Counted from the stretch's first letter, positions 46,311-55,751 are shown. The stretch is 64,000 nucleotides of DNA from JALZKA01 sp963753385 (GCA_963753385.1 CAVWCC010000005.1:310001-374000), one strand, 5' to 3'. Program-made: numbers and translations. Notes: generated by a model from the letters alone, not told the origin.

Positions 46311-47798
46311 GTGGCCCCGCTCGAGACCAACCTGTTGATCAACGGCGAGCGCGTGGGCGGCCAGGGCCCCGCGCTCGCTGTCGAAAACCCCTTCACCGAG
46401 GAGCCCGTTGCCGCGGTCGGCAGCGCGTCGCCGGAGCAGCTCGACGGCGCGATCGCGGCGGCCCGCGAGGCGTTCCGGGCCTGGGAGCAAACGCCCGCGG
46501 TCGAACGCGCGGAGATGCTCCACGAGGTCGCGAACGCCCTGCGCGCCCGCACCGACGAGCTGGCCGAGCTGATGAGCTCCGAGGGCGGCAAGCCTCGCGT
46601 CGAGAACGCCGACGAGGTCGGCTGGACGGCCGCCGCTTTCGACTACTACGCGGAGATCGGGCGCGACTCGGCGGGGCGCGTCATCCCCTCGATCGAGTCG
46701 ACCCAGCTTGCCCTCGTCGTCAAGGACGCGATCGGCGTCGTGGGCTGCATCGTGCCCTGGAACTACCCGCTCCTGCTCCTGGCATGGAAGCTCGCGCCGG
46801 CGCTCGCCGCCGGGAACACCACCGTCTGCAAGCCGTCCGAGGTGACGCCGCTCTCGACGCTCGGGATCGGCTCCTGCTTCGACCACCTGCCGCCCGGCGT
46901 GGTCAACATCGTCGCCGGCGCGGGCGACGTGGGCGGCGCGCTCAGCGCGGACGAGGGTGTCGACGCCGTCGCGTTCACCGGCTCGGTCGAAACCGGCAAG
47001 AAGGTCGCCGCCGCATGCCTCGACCGGATGGCGCGAGTCAACCTCGAGATGGGCGGCAAGGACCCCTTCATCGTCTGCTCGGACGTCGCTCCCGCGCTCG
47101 ATGTCGCGGCTCGGGGCGGCGCGTGGGCAGCCTTCCTGAACGCGGGTCAGGTCTGCACGTCGGCCGAGCGCTTCTATGTGATGAGCGACGTCTACGACGA
47201 CTACGTGCAGGCGTTCGTCGACCACACTTCGTCGCTGGTCGTCGGCGACCCGATGGACCCCTCCACCGACGTCGGGCCGATGGTCTCCGCCACCCAGCGC
47301 GAGAAGGTCGAGCGTCAGGTCGCGGGCGCCGTCGCGGCGGGGGCCGAGGTGGTCGCCGGCGGCGATCGGGCCGGGCACGAGCGCGGGCACTTCTATGCCC
47401 CCACGGTGGTCACCGGCGCGCCGCCCGAGACGGACCTGCTCCGCGAGGAGACGTTCGGGCCGGTGGCGCCGATCGTCCCGGTCTCGTCGCTCGACGAGGC
47501 GATCGAGCTCGCGAACTCAACCCGGTTCGGGCTGGGAGCGAACATCTACACGCAGGACCTGAAGACCGTGCTCCGGTGCATGCGAGAGATCAAGTCCGGG
47601 ACCGTCTGGTTCAACGACCCGCTGACCGACAACGACGCGGGGCCGTTCGGTGGCTTCAAGCAGTCGGGACTGGGGCGCGAGCTCGGCCGCGAGGGCCTCG
47701 AGGCCTTCCAGGAGACGAAGCACGTCCACATCGAGACCGAGATCGCGCCGAAGGAATGGTGGTATCCCTATTCGGAATACAACGCAGGAGGCGCGTGA
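46311..47798 (+). CDS. NAD(P)-dependent aldehyde dehydrogenase
   Basis: A 495-residue ALDH. The catalytic Cys is Cys282 in NAGQVCTSAERFYV, the Glu is Glu246 in LEMGGKDPF, and PWNYPLLLLAWKLAPALAAGNT is the cofactor-binding region. It resembles betaine-aldehyde or aminobutyraldehyde dehydrogenases, which oxidise amino-aldehydes made from diamines or choline-like amines. GTG 46311 is probably leaderless. It overlaps mmsA by one base and is the first gene of a three-gene operon with mmsA and a FAD oxidoreductase. Confidence 0.9.
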   Translation: MAPLETNLLINGERVGGQGPALAVENPFTEEPVAAVGSASPEQLDGAIAAAREAFRAWEQTPAVERAEMLHEVANALRARTDELAELMSSEGGKPRVENADEVGWTAAAFDYYAEIGRDSAGRVIPSIESTQLALVVKDAIGVVGCIVPWNYPLLLLAWKLAPALAAGNTTVCKPSEVTPLSTLGIGSCFDHLPPGVVNIVAGAGDVGGALSADEGVDAVAFTGSVETGKKVAAACLDRMARVNLEMGGKDPFIVCSDVAPALDVAARGGAWAAFLNAGQVCTSAERFYVMSDVYDDYVQAFVDHTSSLVVGDPMDPSTDVGPMVSATQREKVERQVAGAVAAGAEVVAGGDRAGHERGHFYAPTVVTGAPPETDLLREETFGPVAPIVPVSSLDEAIELANSTRFGLGANIYTQDLKTVLRCMREIKSGTVWFNDPLTDNDAGPFGGFKQSGLGRELGREGLEAFQETKHVHIETEIAPKEWWYPYSEYNAGGA

Positions 47799-49276
47799 TG
47801 GAACCCGCGGTGACCGAGACTCGAATCCTTCGTAACTTCGTCGGCGGCGGCTGGGTTGACGCCGCGGGAGCCGGGACACTCGACGACGTCAACCCGGCGA
47901 CCGGCGAGGTCGCGGCGCTGATCCCGCTGAGCGGCGAGGCCGACGTGGACGCCGCGGTCCGCGCGGCACGCGAGGCGTTCCCGGGCTGGCGCGCGACGGC
48001 GCCGCAGAAGCGCGCCCGCGCCGTCATGGCCCTGCGTGAGGCGCTCTGGGCGAACCAGGAGGCGATCGCCCGCCTGATCACCGAGGACATGGGCAAGACC
48101 CTCGCCGACGCGCGCGGCGAGGTCTTAAGGGGCATCGAGTCGACTGAGGCGGCGTGCGGCATCCCGCATCTCCTGAAGGGCGAGAACCTCGAGGGCGTCG
48201 CCACCGGCGTCGACGTCGAGCTCGTGCGCCAGCCCGTCGGCGTGGTGGCCGCGATCACCCCGTTCAACTTCCCGGCGATGATCCCGCTCTGGTTTCTGCC
48301 GTACGCGATCGCCTGCGGCAACACGTTCATCCTGAAGCCGTCGGAGCGCGACCCGCGCCCCTCGGAGCTGATCTTCGAGCTGATCGAGGGGATCGATGAG
48401 ATTCCGCCGGGGGTCTTGAACCTGGTCCACGGCGCCCACGACGCCGTCAACGGCCTGCTCGACCACCCGGGCGTCGACGCGATCTCGTTCGTCGGCCAGG
48501 CGTCCACCGCCCGCTACATCGCCGAGCGCTCGGCGCAGACCGGCAAGCGCTGCCAGGCGCTTGGCGGCGCCAAGAACTCGCTCGTCGTGATGCCCGACGC
48601 CAACCTCGAAACGGCCGTCCCGGCGATCATGTCGAGCTCGTTCGGTGCCGCAGGCCAGCGCTGCCTCGCGGGCTCGGTCGCCGTCGTCGTCGGCGAGACC
48701 GGGCGACAGGACGAGGTCGTCGCGGCGCTTCGCGAGGCCGCTCTCGAGCTCGGGGTGGGTCCGGGTGACGCCGAGGGCGTCGAGGTCTGCCCGCTGGTCG
48801 GGCCCGAGGCTCGTGAGCGCGTGGTCGGCGCACTCGAACGAGCTGCGGACGCCGGCGCCGAGGTCGTGCTCGACGGGCGGGACGCGAGCGACGGCGGGCC
48901 CGGTGGCACGTTGCTGGGCCCGACGATCGTCGAGACGAGCGACCCCGAGTCCGAGATCGCGCGCGACGAGCTCTTCGGCCCGCTGCTGACGATCGTTCGG
49001 TCCGCTGACCTCGACGAGGCGCTCGATTTCGTGAACGGCTCCCGCTACGGCAACGCCGGCTCGATCTTCACAGGCTCGGGCGAGGCGGCGCGCCGCTATC
49101 GCTACGACGTCCAGGCCGGGATGCTCGGCGTCAACGTCGGCGTGGCCGCCCCGGTCGCGTGGTTCCCGTTCTCCGGCTGGAAGGACTCGATCGACGGCGA
49201 CCTCCACGCGAACGGCGCGGACGCGGTCGAGTTCTACACGCGCAAGAAGGTCGTCACCTCCCGCTGGCAGCAGTGA
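47798..49276 (+). CDS. mmsA: Methylmalonate/malonate-semialdehyde dehydrogenase (CoA-acylating)
   Basis: A 492-residue ALDH of the MmsA type. It has Cys289 in FGAAGQRCLAGS, ITPFNFPAMIPLWFLPYAI and the closing PFSGWKDSIDGDLHANG...YTRKKVVTSRW typical of the family. It oxidises malonate or methylmalonate semialdehyde to acetyl-CoA or propionyl-CoA. In an amine cluster it fits beta-alanine breakdown: the aminotransferases would give malonate semialdehyde. ATG 47798 shares one base with the upstream TGA and has GGAGG before it. Confidence 0.9.
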   Translation: MEPAVTETRILRNFVGGGWVDAAGAGTLDDVNPATGEVAALIPLSGEADVDAAVRAAREAFPGWRATAPQKRARAVMALREALWANQEAIARLITEDMGKTLADARGEVLRGIESTEAACGIPHLLKGENLEGVATGVDVELVRQPVGVVAAITPFNFPAMIPLWFLPYAIACGNTFILKPSERDPRPSELIFELIEGIDEIPPGVLNLVHGAHDAVNGLLDHPGVDAISFVGQASTARYIAERSAQTGKRCQALGGAKNSLVVMPDANLETAVPAIMSSSFGAAGQRCLAGSVAVVVGETGRQDEVVAALREAALELGVGPGDAEGVEVCPLVGPEARERVVGALERAADAGAEVVLDGRDASDGGPGGTLLGPTIVETSDPESEIARDELFGPLLTIVRSADLDEALDFVNGSRYGNAGSIFTGSGEAARRYRYDVQAGMLGVNVGVAAPVAWFPFSGWKDSIDGDLHANGADAVEFYTRKKVVTSRWQQ

Positions 49277-50865
49277 ATCCAGTCGCCGAGAAGCTGGGCG
49301 AGCTCGGGCTGCCGCGGCCGGTCTCCGACCTCGCCGGGCGCGACTGGGACGCCGTTCTCGTCGGCGGCGGCCACAACGGGCTCGCGGCCGCCGCCTACCT
49401 GGCCAAGGCCGGCCAGAGCGTCCTGGTCCTCGAGCGCCGGGAACGCGTCGGCGGAGCTGCGACGCTCGAGCGGCCGTTCTCGGACGAGCGCTACGTCGTC
49501 AGCCCGTGCGCGTACGTCGCCGGGCTCCTCGACCCGCTGGTGATCTCCGAGCTCGGCCTGCGCGAGCGCGGAGTCTCGATCCGGATCGCCGATCCCGCGC
49601 TGTTCATCCCGTTCGACGATGGGACCGCGTTCGTCGACTGGGCCGACTCCGATCGGACGATCGCCGGGATGCGCGAGCTCGGGATATCCGACGCCGACAT
49701 CCAGGGCTACCACTCATACAACGAGCGCTTCGACCGCTGCCGGCGCCTGCTGCGCAAGGGCGAGCGCGACACGTGGGTGGGCGACTCCCCCACCCGTGCG
49801 GAGATCGAAGAGCTGCTCGGCGGCGAGCGGGAGCTGATCGACATCCTGTTCAACGCCTCGATCGCGGAGGTCCTCGACGACTGCGTGTCCGACCAGCGGT
49901 TGAAGGACGCGCTGTACGGCCAGGGCTTGATCGCCGCTTGGGGCGGGCCGCGCGCCCCGGGGACCGCCGCGATCCACCTGATGCACCACATGGGCGAGCT
50001 CGACAACGCGCCCGGAAAATGGGGCTACGTCCAGGGCGGGCTCGGGATGATCAGCTTCGCGATCGCCGACGCCGCGCTCGAGGCCGGCGCCGAGATCGCC
50101 TGCGGCGTGCCGGTCGCCGCGATCAGGCCCGGCGAGGGCGTCGAGCTCGAGGACGGGACGATGATCCGGGCCCGCATGGTGGTCTCGAACGCTGACCCGA
50201 AGGTCGCGCTGCGGCTGCTCGACGGCAACGGGATCCCCGACGAGTTCGAGGAGCGCCTGCGCGCCTGGAAGGTGCGCAGCCCGGTGGTCAAGGTGAACGC
50301 GGCCGTGAGCGAGCTACCGCGCTGGACCGCGACCGGCGGCGAGACCTGGCCGCTCTCCGGCACCGTCAACTGCCGCGAGTCGCTCGACGACGCGCAGGCG
50401 GCGTTCGAGGCCGCCGCGCGCGGCGAGCTCCGCATCGGGTTCACCGAGGTCTATTCGCAGACCGCCGCGGACCCGACGGTCGCCCCTCCGGGCCGCCACG
50501 TGATCAGCGTCTTTTGCCAGTACGCACCGGCCGACGCACCGCAGAGCGCGTGGGACGACGGGCTCCGCGACGACGCCGCCAACCAGGTCTTCGGCCTGAT
50601 CGAGCGCTTCGCCCCCGGCTTCCGCGACCAGGTGCTCGAGCACGAGGTCCTCGGCCCGCCCGACATCGAGCAGCGGATCGGCCTCACCGGCGGCTGCATC
50701 TTCCAGGGCGAGTGCTTCCCGGACCAGATGTGGGACCGGCGGCTTTCGCCCCGGACCCCGGTCGACGGCTTCTACCTCTGCGGCGCGGCCACCCACCCGG
50801 GCGGCAGCGTCATCGGCCTCAATGGCCGCAACGCGGCGATGGCACTGATGGCAGACGCGGCCTAA
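49273..50865 (+). CDS. Phytoene-desaturase-like FAD oxidoreductase (paralogue 3)
   Basis: A 530-residue flavoprotein, starting at GTG 49273 in a GTGA overlap with mmsA. The FAD motif is AVLVGGGHNGLAAAAYLAKAG and the C-terminal block FYLCGAATHPGGSVIGLNGRNAAM. It follows paralogue 1 (23410) almost motif by motif (ERRERVGGAATLERPFSDER, LLRKGERDTWVGDSPTRAEIE, VLGPPDIEQRIGLTGG), so the two probably catalyse related steps. Its neighbours make aldehyde oxidation the next step, which suggests an amine- or alcohol-oxidising role. That is inference. Confidence 0.85.
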   Translation: MNPVAEKLGELGLPRPVSDLAGRDWDAVLVGGGHNGLAAAAYLAKAGQSVLVLERRERVGGAATLERPFSDERYVVSPCAYVAGLLDPLVISELGLRERGVSIRIADPALFIPFDDGTAFVDWADSDRTIAGMRELGISDADIQGYHSYNERFDRCRRLLRKGERDTWVGDSPTRAEIEELLGGERELIDILFNASIAEVLDDCVSDQRLKDALYGQGLIAAWGGPRAPGTAAIHLMHHMGELDNAPGKWGYVQGGLGMISFAIADAALEAGAEIACGVPVAAIRPGEGVELEDGTMIRARMVVSNADPKVALRLLDGNGIPDEFEERLRAWKVRSPVVKVNAAVSELPRWTATGGETWPLSGTVNCRESLDDAQAAFEAAARGELRIGFTEVYSQTAADPTVAPPGRHVISVFCQYAPADAPQSAWDDGLRDDAANQVFGLIERFAPGFRDQVLEHEVLGPPDIEQRIGLTGGCIFQGECFPDQMWDRRLSPRTPVDGFYLCGAATHPGGSVIGLNGRNAAMALMADAA

Positions 50866-50886
50866 GCGCGGCCACCAGCAGCGACT

Positions 50887-50921
50887 GTCGACTTAGTGGC
50901 CCTACGCGAAACAAAGTCGAC
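50887..50921. terminator. Hairpin between the FAD oxidoreductase and dinB
   Basis: GTCGACTTAGT (50887-50897) pairs with ACAAAGTCGAC (50911-50921) with one mismatch and a 13-base loop. It lies between two convergent stops and probably ends both transcripts, although it has no T-run. Confidence 0.5.
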
Positions 50922-50983
50922 GCTCGATCGAGCGCGATCGTCCGTCAGCGCGCGGTCCGCGACTACGCCCGCTTCGTCACAAC

Positions 50984-52051
50984 TCAGTCGGCATGCAGGA
51001 GACGGAGCTCGCTCGCTGGCTCGTCCCGGCTGGAAGGCCCGGCGAACGAGGCGACCCGCACCCCGAGCAGGCGCACCGGCCGCTCCGGCGCGTTGTCGCG
51101 TAGCAGCTGCAGCGCCACCGCGGCGATCGTCTCGGCGTCGTTCGTCACGCGCTCGACGCTCCGCACCCGCGTGTAGGTCGAGAAGTCGTCGGTGCGGACC
51201 TTGATGCCGATCGTCCGGCCCGCCATGTCGCGGTCCTGGAGCTGCTTCGCGAGCCGCTCGGCCTGCTCGCTGACGATCTCCTCGAGCCTCGCGAAGTCTG
51301 CGATGTCCTCGTCGAATGTGGACTCGACCGAGCGCGACTTGGTCTCGCGGTCGGTGGAGACCGGCGAGTCAGAGCGAAAATGCGCGTGCTCGTGGAGCGC
51401 CCGGCCGTGGTTGTCTCCGAAGCGCTCGATCAGGCCCGGCACCGTGCAGCGCTGGAGCTGGCCCAACGTGGTGACGCCGTAGCCGCGCAGGCGCTCGGCG
51501 GTCTTCGGGCCGATCCCGGGGATCAGGCGGACCGGCTCGGACGCGAAGCGCTCGACGGCCTGCTCGCGGCTGAGGACCACGAAGCCGCGCGGCTTCTCGG
51601 CGTCGGACGCGACCTTGGCGACGAGCTTGTTCGGGCCGATCCCGACCGACGCGTCGAGGCTGAGCTCGTCACGGAGCCGGCGGACCAGCCCGCTCATCTG
51701 CGCCACGGGATCGGGCACGTCCGAGAGGTCGAGGTAGGTCTCGTCGAGCGACAGCGGCTCGAGCGGAACCCCCAGCTCGCGGACGACGTCGAACACCTTC
51801 CGCGAGGTCTCGCGGTAGTACGTGAAGTCGGGCGGCAGCCAGTGGGCATCGGGGCACAGCCGGCGCGCCCGCGACGCCGGCATGGCCGAGCCGACGCCGA
51901 ACTCCCGCGCCTCGTACGAGGCGGTCGTGACCACCGCCCGCGGGCCTGTCCCCGAGACGATCACAGGCTTCCCGGCCAGCTCCGGATGCCGCAGGAGCTC
52001 GACCGACACATAGAACGCGTCCATGTCGAGATGCGCGATCGTGCGGGGCAC
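50984..52051 (-). CDS. dinB: DNA polymerase IV (Y family)
   Basis: A 355-residue translesion polymerase. It has the N-terminal HLDMDAFYVSVE with catalytic Asp, the YEAREFGVGSAMPASRARRLCP region, SLDETYLDLSD with the second acidic site, SVGIGPNKLVAKVASD and the thumb/little-finger part to the end. GTG 52051 is 6 bases after a TACGAT -10 box (52063-52058), so translation is probably leaderless. The last residues end at ELRLLHAD; there is no obvious C-terminal beta-clamp motif (QLSLF-like), which is unusual for DinB. Confidence 0.92.
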   Translation of the reverse strand: MPRTIAHLDMDAFYVSVELLRHPELAGKPVIVSGTGPRAVVTTASYEAREFGVGSAMPASRARRLCPDAHWLPPDFTYYRETSRKVFDVVRELGVPLEPLSLDETYLDLSDVPDPVAQMSGLVRRLRDELSLDASVGIGPNKLVAKVASDAEKPRGFVVLSREQAVERFASEPVRLIPGIGPKTAERLRGYGVTTLGQLQRCTVPGLIERFGDNHGRALHEHAHFRSDSPVSTDRETKSRSVESTFDEDIADFARLEEIVSEQAERLAKQLQDRDMAGRTIGIKVRTDDFSTYTRVRSVERVTNDAETIAAVALQLLRDNAPERPVRLLGVRVASFAGPSSRDEPASELRLLHAD

Positions 52052-52082
52052 GACCCGATCGTACGCCCGCGCTCGGCGCGAG

Positions 52083-53474
52083 TCAGCGGCCGATCTGCAC
52101 GCCGATCCGCTCCGGGATACCGGCGATGAACGCCGAGACCGGATCGGGGTCGCGGCCGGCCTCCTCGGCCTCTTCCTTGAGGATGAAGGCTTCGCGGACG
52201 ATCGCGCCGCCGATATAGCGGAAGGGCTCGGGCGGAACGTGGAGCGGCCGGGCCTCGACGATCGCGAGCCGCGAGTGTTCGTCGCGGCGGTCGAGGGCGA
52301 GGGAGGTGAGCGCGTGGGCGACCATCCGCGACGGCCCGACCCCGTTGCCGGTGAAGCCGAAGCCGTAGTGCACGCGGCCGTCGAGGCTGCCGACGATCGG
52401 CGTGTGGCTGGGCGAGACGTCGATCGCGCCGCCCCATGCGTGGTCGATCCGGCGTCCGGCGAGATCGGGGAAGAACCGGACCAGGTGCCGGGTGACCTTG
52501 ACCGCAACACCCGCGTCGACCTCGGCGCGTCCGTGGACGCGGGCGCCGGCGAGCATGCGGCCACCGCCCCAGCCGAACGCGATCCGGCCGTCGGGCGTCG
52601 TCCGGAAGTAGTGGAGGAGATGGCGGGTGTCGGTGATGCACTCGCCGCCGGTCCAGCCGATCTCCTCGATCAGGTCCGGAACCGGCTCGGTGATCACCAT
52701 GTGGCTCGAGGTCAGCGTCAGCCGGCGGCGAAGCGGCGGCAGCGCTTCCAGAGCTCCGCCGGCGGCGAGCACAACGTGCCCAGCGCGGACGGAGCCACCG
52801 GCGGTTCGGACCTCGACGCCGTCGCCGCGCACTCGCAGGCCGCTGACCCGGGAGTGCTCGCAGACCTCGACCCCGCTCTCGATCAGCTTCGACCGGAGCC
52901 CAAGTGCCAGCCGGGCGGGGTTCACGGTGGCGGAGCCGGGGAAGAAGGCCCCGGCGCGGAAGACAGGTGACGCGCAGCGTGCCTGGACCTCCGCCTCGCT
53001 CAGGACCTCGACCGCCTCGGGCTCGCCGAGCTCGCGGCACCCCTCGACGGTCGGCAGCCACGTGTCGTCGTGGGTAGGCGTAGTTGAGACCTGCAGGTAG
53101 CCGCCGCGCCGGTACCCGGCGTCGACGCCCTGTGCCTCACACCACTCGCCCACCTCCTCGACGGCGCGTTGGGCTGCGCGCGCGACGCCGATCGCGCCGG
53201 CATCGCCGAAGCGTGGGCGCATCGACGGAAGGCTGAACCACATCGAGTTGACGAACCCGCCGTTGCGCCCGGTTGGCCCATGGCCGCAGACGTCGGCCTC
53301 GAGCAGCACGACCCGGGCTTCGGGCTCTATTTCCCGCAGGAGCCAGGCCGTCCACATCCCGGCGAACCCGCCGCCCACGACGGCGACGTCCGCCGACGCG
53401 TCACCGGCGAGCGCCGGACGCGGCTCGACGGGGGGCTCCTGGCGAAGCCACCATCCCTGGGCGTCGTGGATCAC
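52083..53474 (-). CDS. FAD-dependent amine oxidoreductase (DAO/PuuB type)
   Basis: A 463-residue DAO-family flavoprotein. It starts WWLRQEPPVEPRPALAGD with the FAD motif VAVVGGGFAGMWTAWLLRE (about 30-48) and has the closing VHYGFGFTGNGVGPSRMVAHAL. The overall pattern matches gamma-glutamylputrescine oxidase (PuuB) and related amine oxidases that release an aldehyde and ammonia with H2O2. No gamma-glutamylputrescine synthetase gene is in this window, so the exact substrate is open. GTG 53474 is the start. It is 31 bases from dinB on the same strand. Confidence 0.82.
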   Translation of the reverse strand: MIHDAQGWWLRQEPPVEPRPALAGDASADVAVVGGGFAGMWTAWLLREIEPEARVVLLEADVCGHGPTGRNGGFVNSMWFSLPSMRPRFGDAGAIGVARAAQRAVEEVGEWCEAQGVDAGYRRGGYLQVSTTPTHDDTWLPTVEGCRELGEPEAVEVLSEAEVQARCASPVFRAGAFFPGSATVNPARLALGLRSKLIESGVEVCEHSRVSGLRVRGDGVEVRTAGGSVRAGHVVLAAGGALEALPPLRRRLTLTSSHMVITEPVPDLIEEIGWTGGECITDTRHLLHYFRTTPDGRIAFGWGGGRMLAGARVHGRAEVDAGVAVKVTRHLVRFFPDLAGRRIDHAWGGAIDVSPSHTPIVGSLDGRVHYGFGFTGNGVGPSRMVAHALTSLALDRRDEHSRLAIVEARPLHVPPEPFRYIGGAIVREAFILKEEAEEAGRDPDPVSAFIAGIPERIGVQIGR

Positions 53475-53496
53475 GCCGGGCAGTTTGGCGAACGCC

Positions 53497-55668
53497 CTAG
53501 TGCGCCGTGTCCGCCGCGCGCGCCTGGTGGCGCTCGATCAGCTGGCGCTGGACCGAGCGGGGCTCGCCGATGACCTCTCGGCGCTCCCAGGTGCCGTCGT
53601 CCCGGAGCTCCCAGGCATTCGTGTTATCGGCGAGGGAACGATCGAGCACGTCGAGGAGCTCGGCGCGGATCCTCGGGTCCTCGATCGGGACCACCAGCTC
53701 GACCCGGTTGTAGAGGTTGCGGGGCATGATGTCGGCGGAGCCGATGTAGATCCGCTCCTCCTCGTCGGGGCGCTCGAACGAATAGATCCGTGAGTGCTCG
53801 AGGAACCGGCCGACCACCGAGACGACCTCGATGTTCTCCGAGACCCCCGGCACCTCGGGGCGCAGCGCGCAGATCCCGCGCACGTTGATCTTGACATCGA
53901 CGCCGGCCTGCGACGCGCGGTAGAGCGCCTGGATCGACTTCGCGTCGAGGAGCGAGTTCATCTTCAGCCGGATGCGCGCCGGGCGCTCGGGGGTGTGCGC
54001 CTCGATCGTCCGGTCGATCTCGGCGAGGAAGCTCTCGGCCAGGTTGTGCGGCGCGATCAGCGCCTTGCGGAAGCCGCTCGGCCGGGCGTAGCCGGTCAGG
54101 TAGTTGAACATCTCGGCGATGTCCGAGCCGAGGTCCTGATCGCAGGTGAAGAGTCCGAGGTCGGTGTAGATCCGGGCGGTCTTCGGGTTGTAGTTGCCGG
54201 TGCCGACGTGCGCGTAGTGGCGGACGCCGTCGCCCTCACGGCGCACCACGAGCACGCATTTGACGTGGGTCTTCAGGGCCGGGATCCCGTAGACGACGTG
54301 CACCCCCGCCTGCTCGAGCTTCTTCGCCCAGGTGATGTTCGCGCGTTCGTCGAAGCGGGCCTTCAGCTCCACCATGCAGACCGCCTGCTTGCCGCGCTCG
54401 GCCGCCGCGATCAGCGACGGGACGAGCGGCGAGTCGGCCGACGTGCGGTACACGGTCTGCTTGATCGCGAGCACGTCCGGGTCGGCCACCGCCTGGCGCA
54501 CGAAGCGCTCGACCGACGTCGCGAACGAGTCGTAGGGGTGGTGGACGAGGATGTCGCCCTCGCGCATCGCCGCGAACACGTCGCCGTCCTGCCCGTCCTC
54601 GCCCAGCAGCCGCGGCTGCGTGACCGGGGTGTGCGGCGGGTCACGAAGCTCGGCCGGGAGTCCCTTGATCCCGTAGACGTCCCAGAGGTCGCCGAGGTCG
54701 AGCAGGCCGTTGACCTCATAGGCCTCGCGCTCCTCGAGCCCCATCGCCGCGACCAGCTGCGAGCGGAGCTTGGGGTCCATCCCGGCCTCGACCTCCAGGC
54801 GCACCACCTCGCCGAACCGGCGCCGGCGAAGCTCCTCCTCGACCGCCTGAAGCACGTCGTCCGCCTCGTCGGAGACGTCGTAGTCCGTGTCGCGGGTGAC
54901 GCGGAAGAACGAGAGGTCCAGCACCTCCATGCCGGGGAACAGGGCGCCCACGTTGGCGGCGATCACGTCATCAAGCGGGACGAGAGTCGTTCCGCCGCCG
55001 TCGCCGATCGGCAGGAAGCGGCCGAGGAGCTCCTTCGGCACCTTGACGCGCGCGAGGACCTCCGTGTCCTGCTCGGGGTCGCGGAGGCGGACCGCGAGGC
55101 TTAGCGAGAGGTTCGAGATGTAGGGGAACGGCCTGCCCAGGCCGATCACGAGCGGCGTCAGCGCAGGGAAGACCTGGCGCTCGAAGACACGGCCGAGCTC
55201 CTCGAGCTCATCGGGCGAGGCCTCGGCGACGGGCAGGATCCGCACGCCGTGCTCGGCCAGCTCGACACGGAGGCCCTTGAAGCAGGCGCTGAGCCTCTGC
55301 CGCTGGGCGATGACGTTGTCGTGGATCCGGGCGACGATCTCGCTGGCGGGGAGACCATCGGCCCCGCGGGCGTCGCGCCCCGCCTCGATCTGGTCCTCGA
55401 GGTTGGCGACCCTGACCATGAAGAACTCGTCCAGGTTCGACTCCCAGATCGCGCAGAACTTGATCCGCTCCAGCAGCGGGACGGACTCGTCCTCGGCGAG
55501 CTGCAGGACCCGGTCGTTGAAGTCGAGCCAGGACAGCTCACGGTTGAAGTAAAGCTCCGGCGAGGCGAGGTCAGGGGCCGCGAGGGCGGTAGCAGCAGCT
55601 CCACCGTTCTCAGACGCGCCTACCGCGTCAAGCTCGAGCGTGTCGCTCGTGGTCTCGGTGGGTTCCAT
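53497..55668 (-). CDS. ppk: Polyphosphate kinase 1
   Basis: A 723-residue PPK1 that makes polyphosphate from ATP. Domains in order: N (about 45-150, PELYFNRELSWLDFNDRVL), H (about 150-350), and two phospholipase-D-like C domains (350-720). The phospho-His is in HVGTGNYNPKTARIYTDLGLF and further catalytic residues are in RLKMNSLLDAKSIQALYRAS and IGSADIMPRNLYNRVE. ATG 55668 follows GGAGCGG. The first 45 residues are a low-complexity tail. Two CHAD-domain genes, a polyphosphate-associated family, are in the same window at 62.7-63.9 kb. Confidence 0.93.
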   Translation of the reverse strand: MEPTETTSDTLELDAVGASENGGAAATALAAPDLASPELYFNRELSWLDFNDRVLQLAEDESVPLLERIKFCAIWESNLDEFFMVRVANLEDQIEAGRDARGADGLPASEIVARIHDNVIAQRQRLSACFKGLRVELAEHGVRILPVAEASPDELEELGRVFERQVFPALTPLVIGLGRPFPYISNLSLSLAVRLRDPEQDTEVLARVKVPKELLGRFLPIGDGGGTTLVPLDDVIAANVGALFPGMEVLDLSFFRVTRDTDYDVSDEADDVLQAVEEELRRRRFGEVVRLEVEAGMDPKLRSQLVAAMGLEEREAYEVNGLLDLGDLWDVYGIKGLPAELRDPPHTPVTQPRLLGEDGQDGDVFAAMREGDILVHHPYDSFATSVERFVRQAVADPDVLAIKQTVYRTSADSPLVPSLIAAAERGKQAVCMVELKARFDERANITWAKKLEQAGVHVVYGIPALKTHVKCVLVVRREGDGVRHYAHVGTGNYNPKTARIYTDLGLFTCDQDLGSDIAEMFNYLTGYARPSGFRKALIAPHNLAESFLAEIDRTIEAHTPERPARIRLKMNSLLDAKSIQALYRASQAGVDVKINVRGICALRPEVPGVSENIEVVSVVGRFLEHSRIYSFERPDEEERIYIGSADIMPRNLYNRVELVVPIEDPRIRAELLDVLDRSLADNTNAWELRDDGTWERREVIGEPRSVQRQLIERHQARAADTAH

Positions 55669-55712
55669 CCGCTCCACGCATGGTAGTCGGCCGGACCAGG
55701 TGCGGCCGTGAA

Positions 55713-55736
55713 CGACGGGTGAAGCGAAACCCGTCG
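55713..55736 (-). terminator. Hairpin after the PHP-glycosyltransferase gene
   Basis: CGACGGGT (55713-55720) pairs perfectly with ACCCGTCG (55729-55736) around an 8-base loop. It lies 16 bases after the glycosyltransferase stop and 45 bases before the ppk start, both on the leftward strand, so it should separate the two transcripts. Confidence 0.6.
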
Positions 55737-55751
55737 CCCCGCGTGGCCTGC

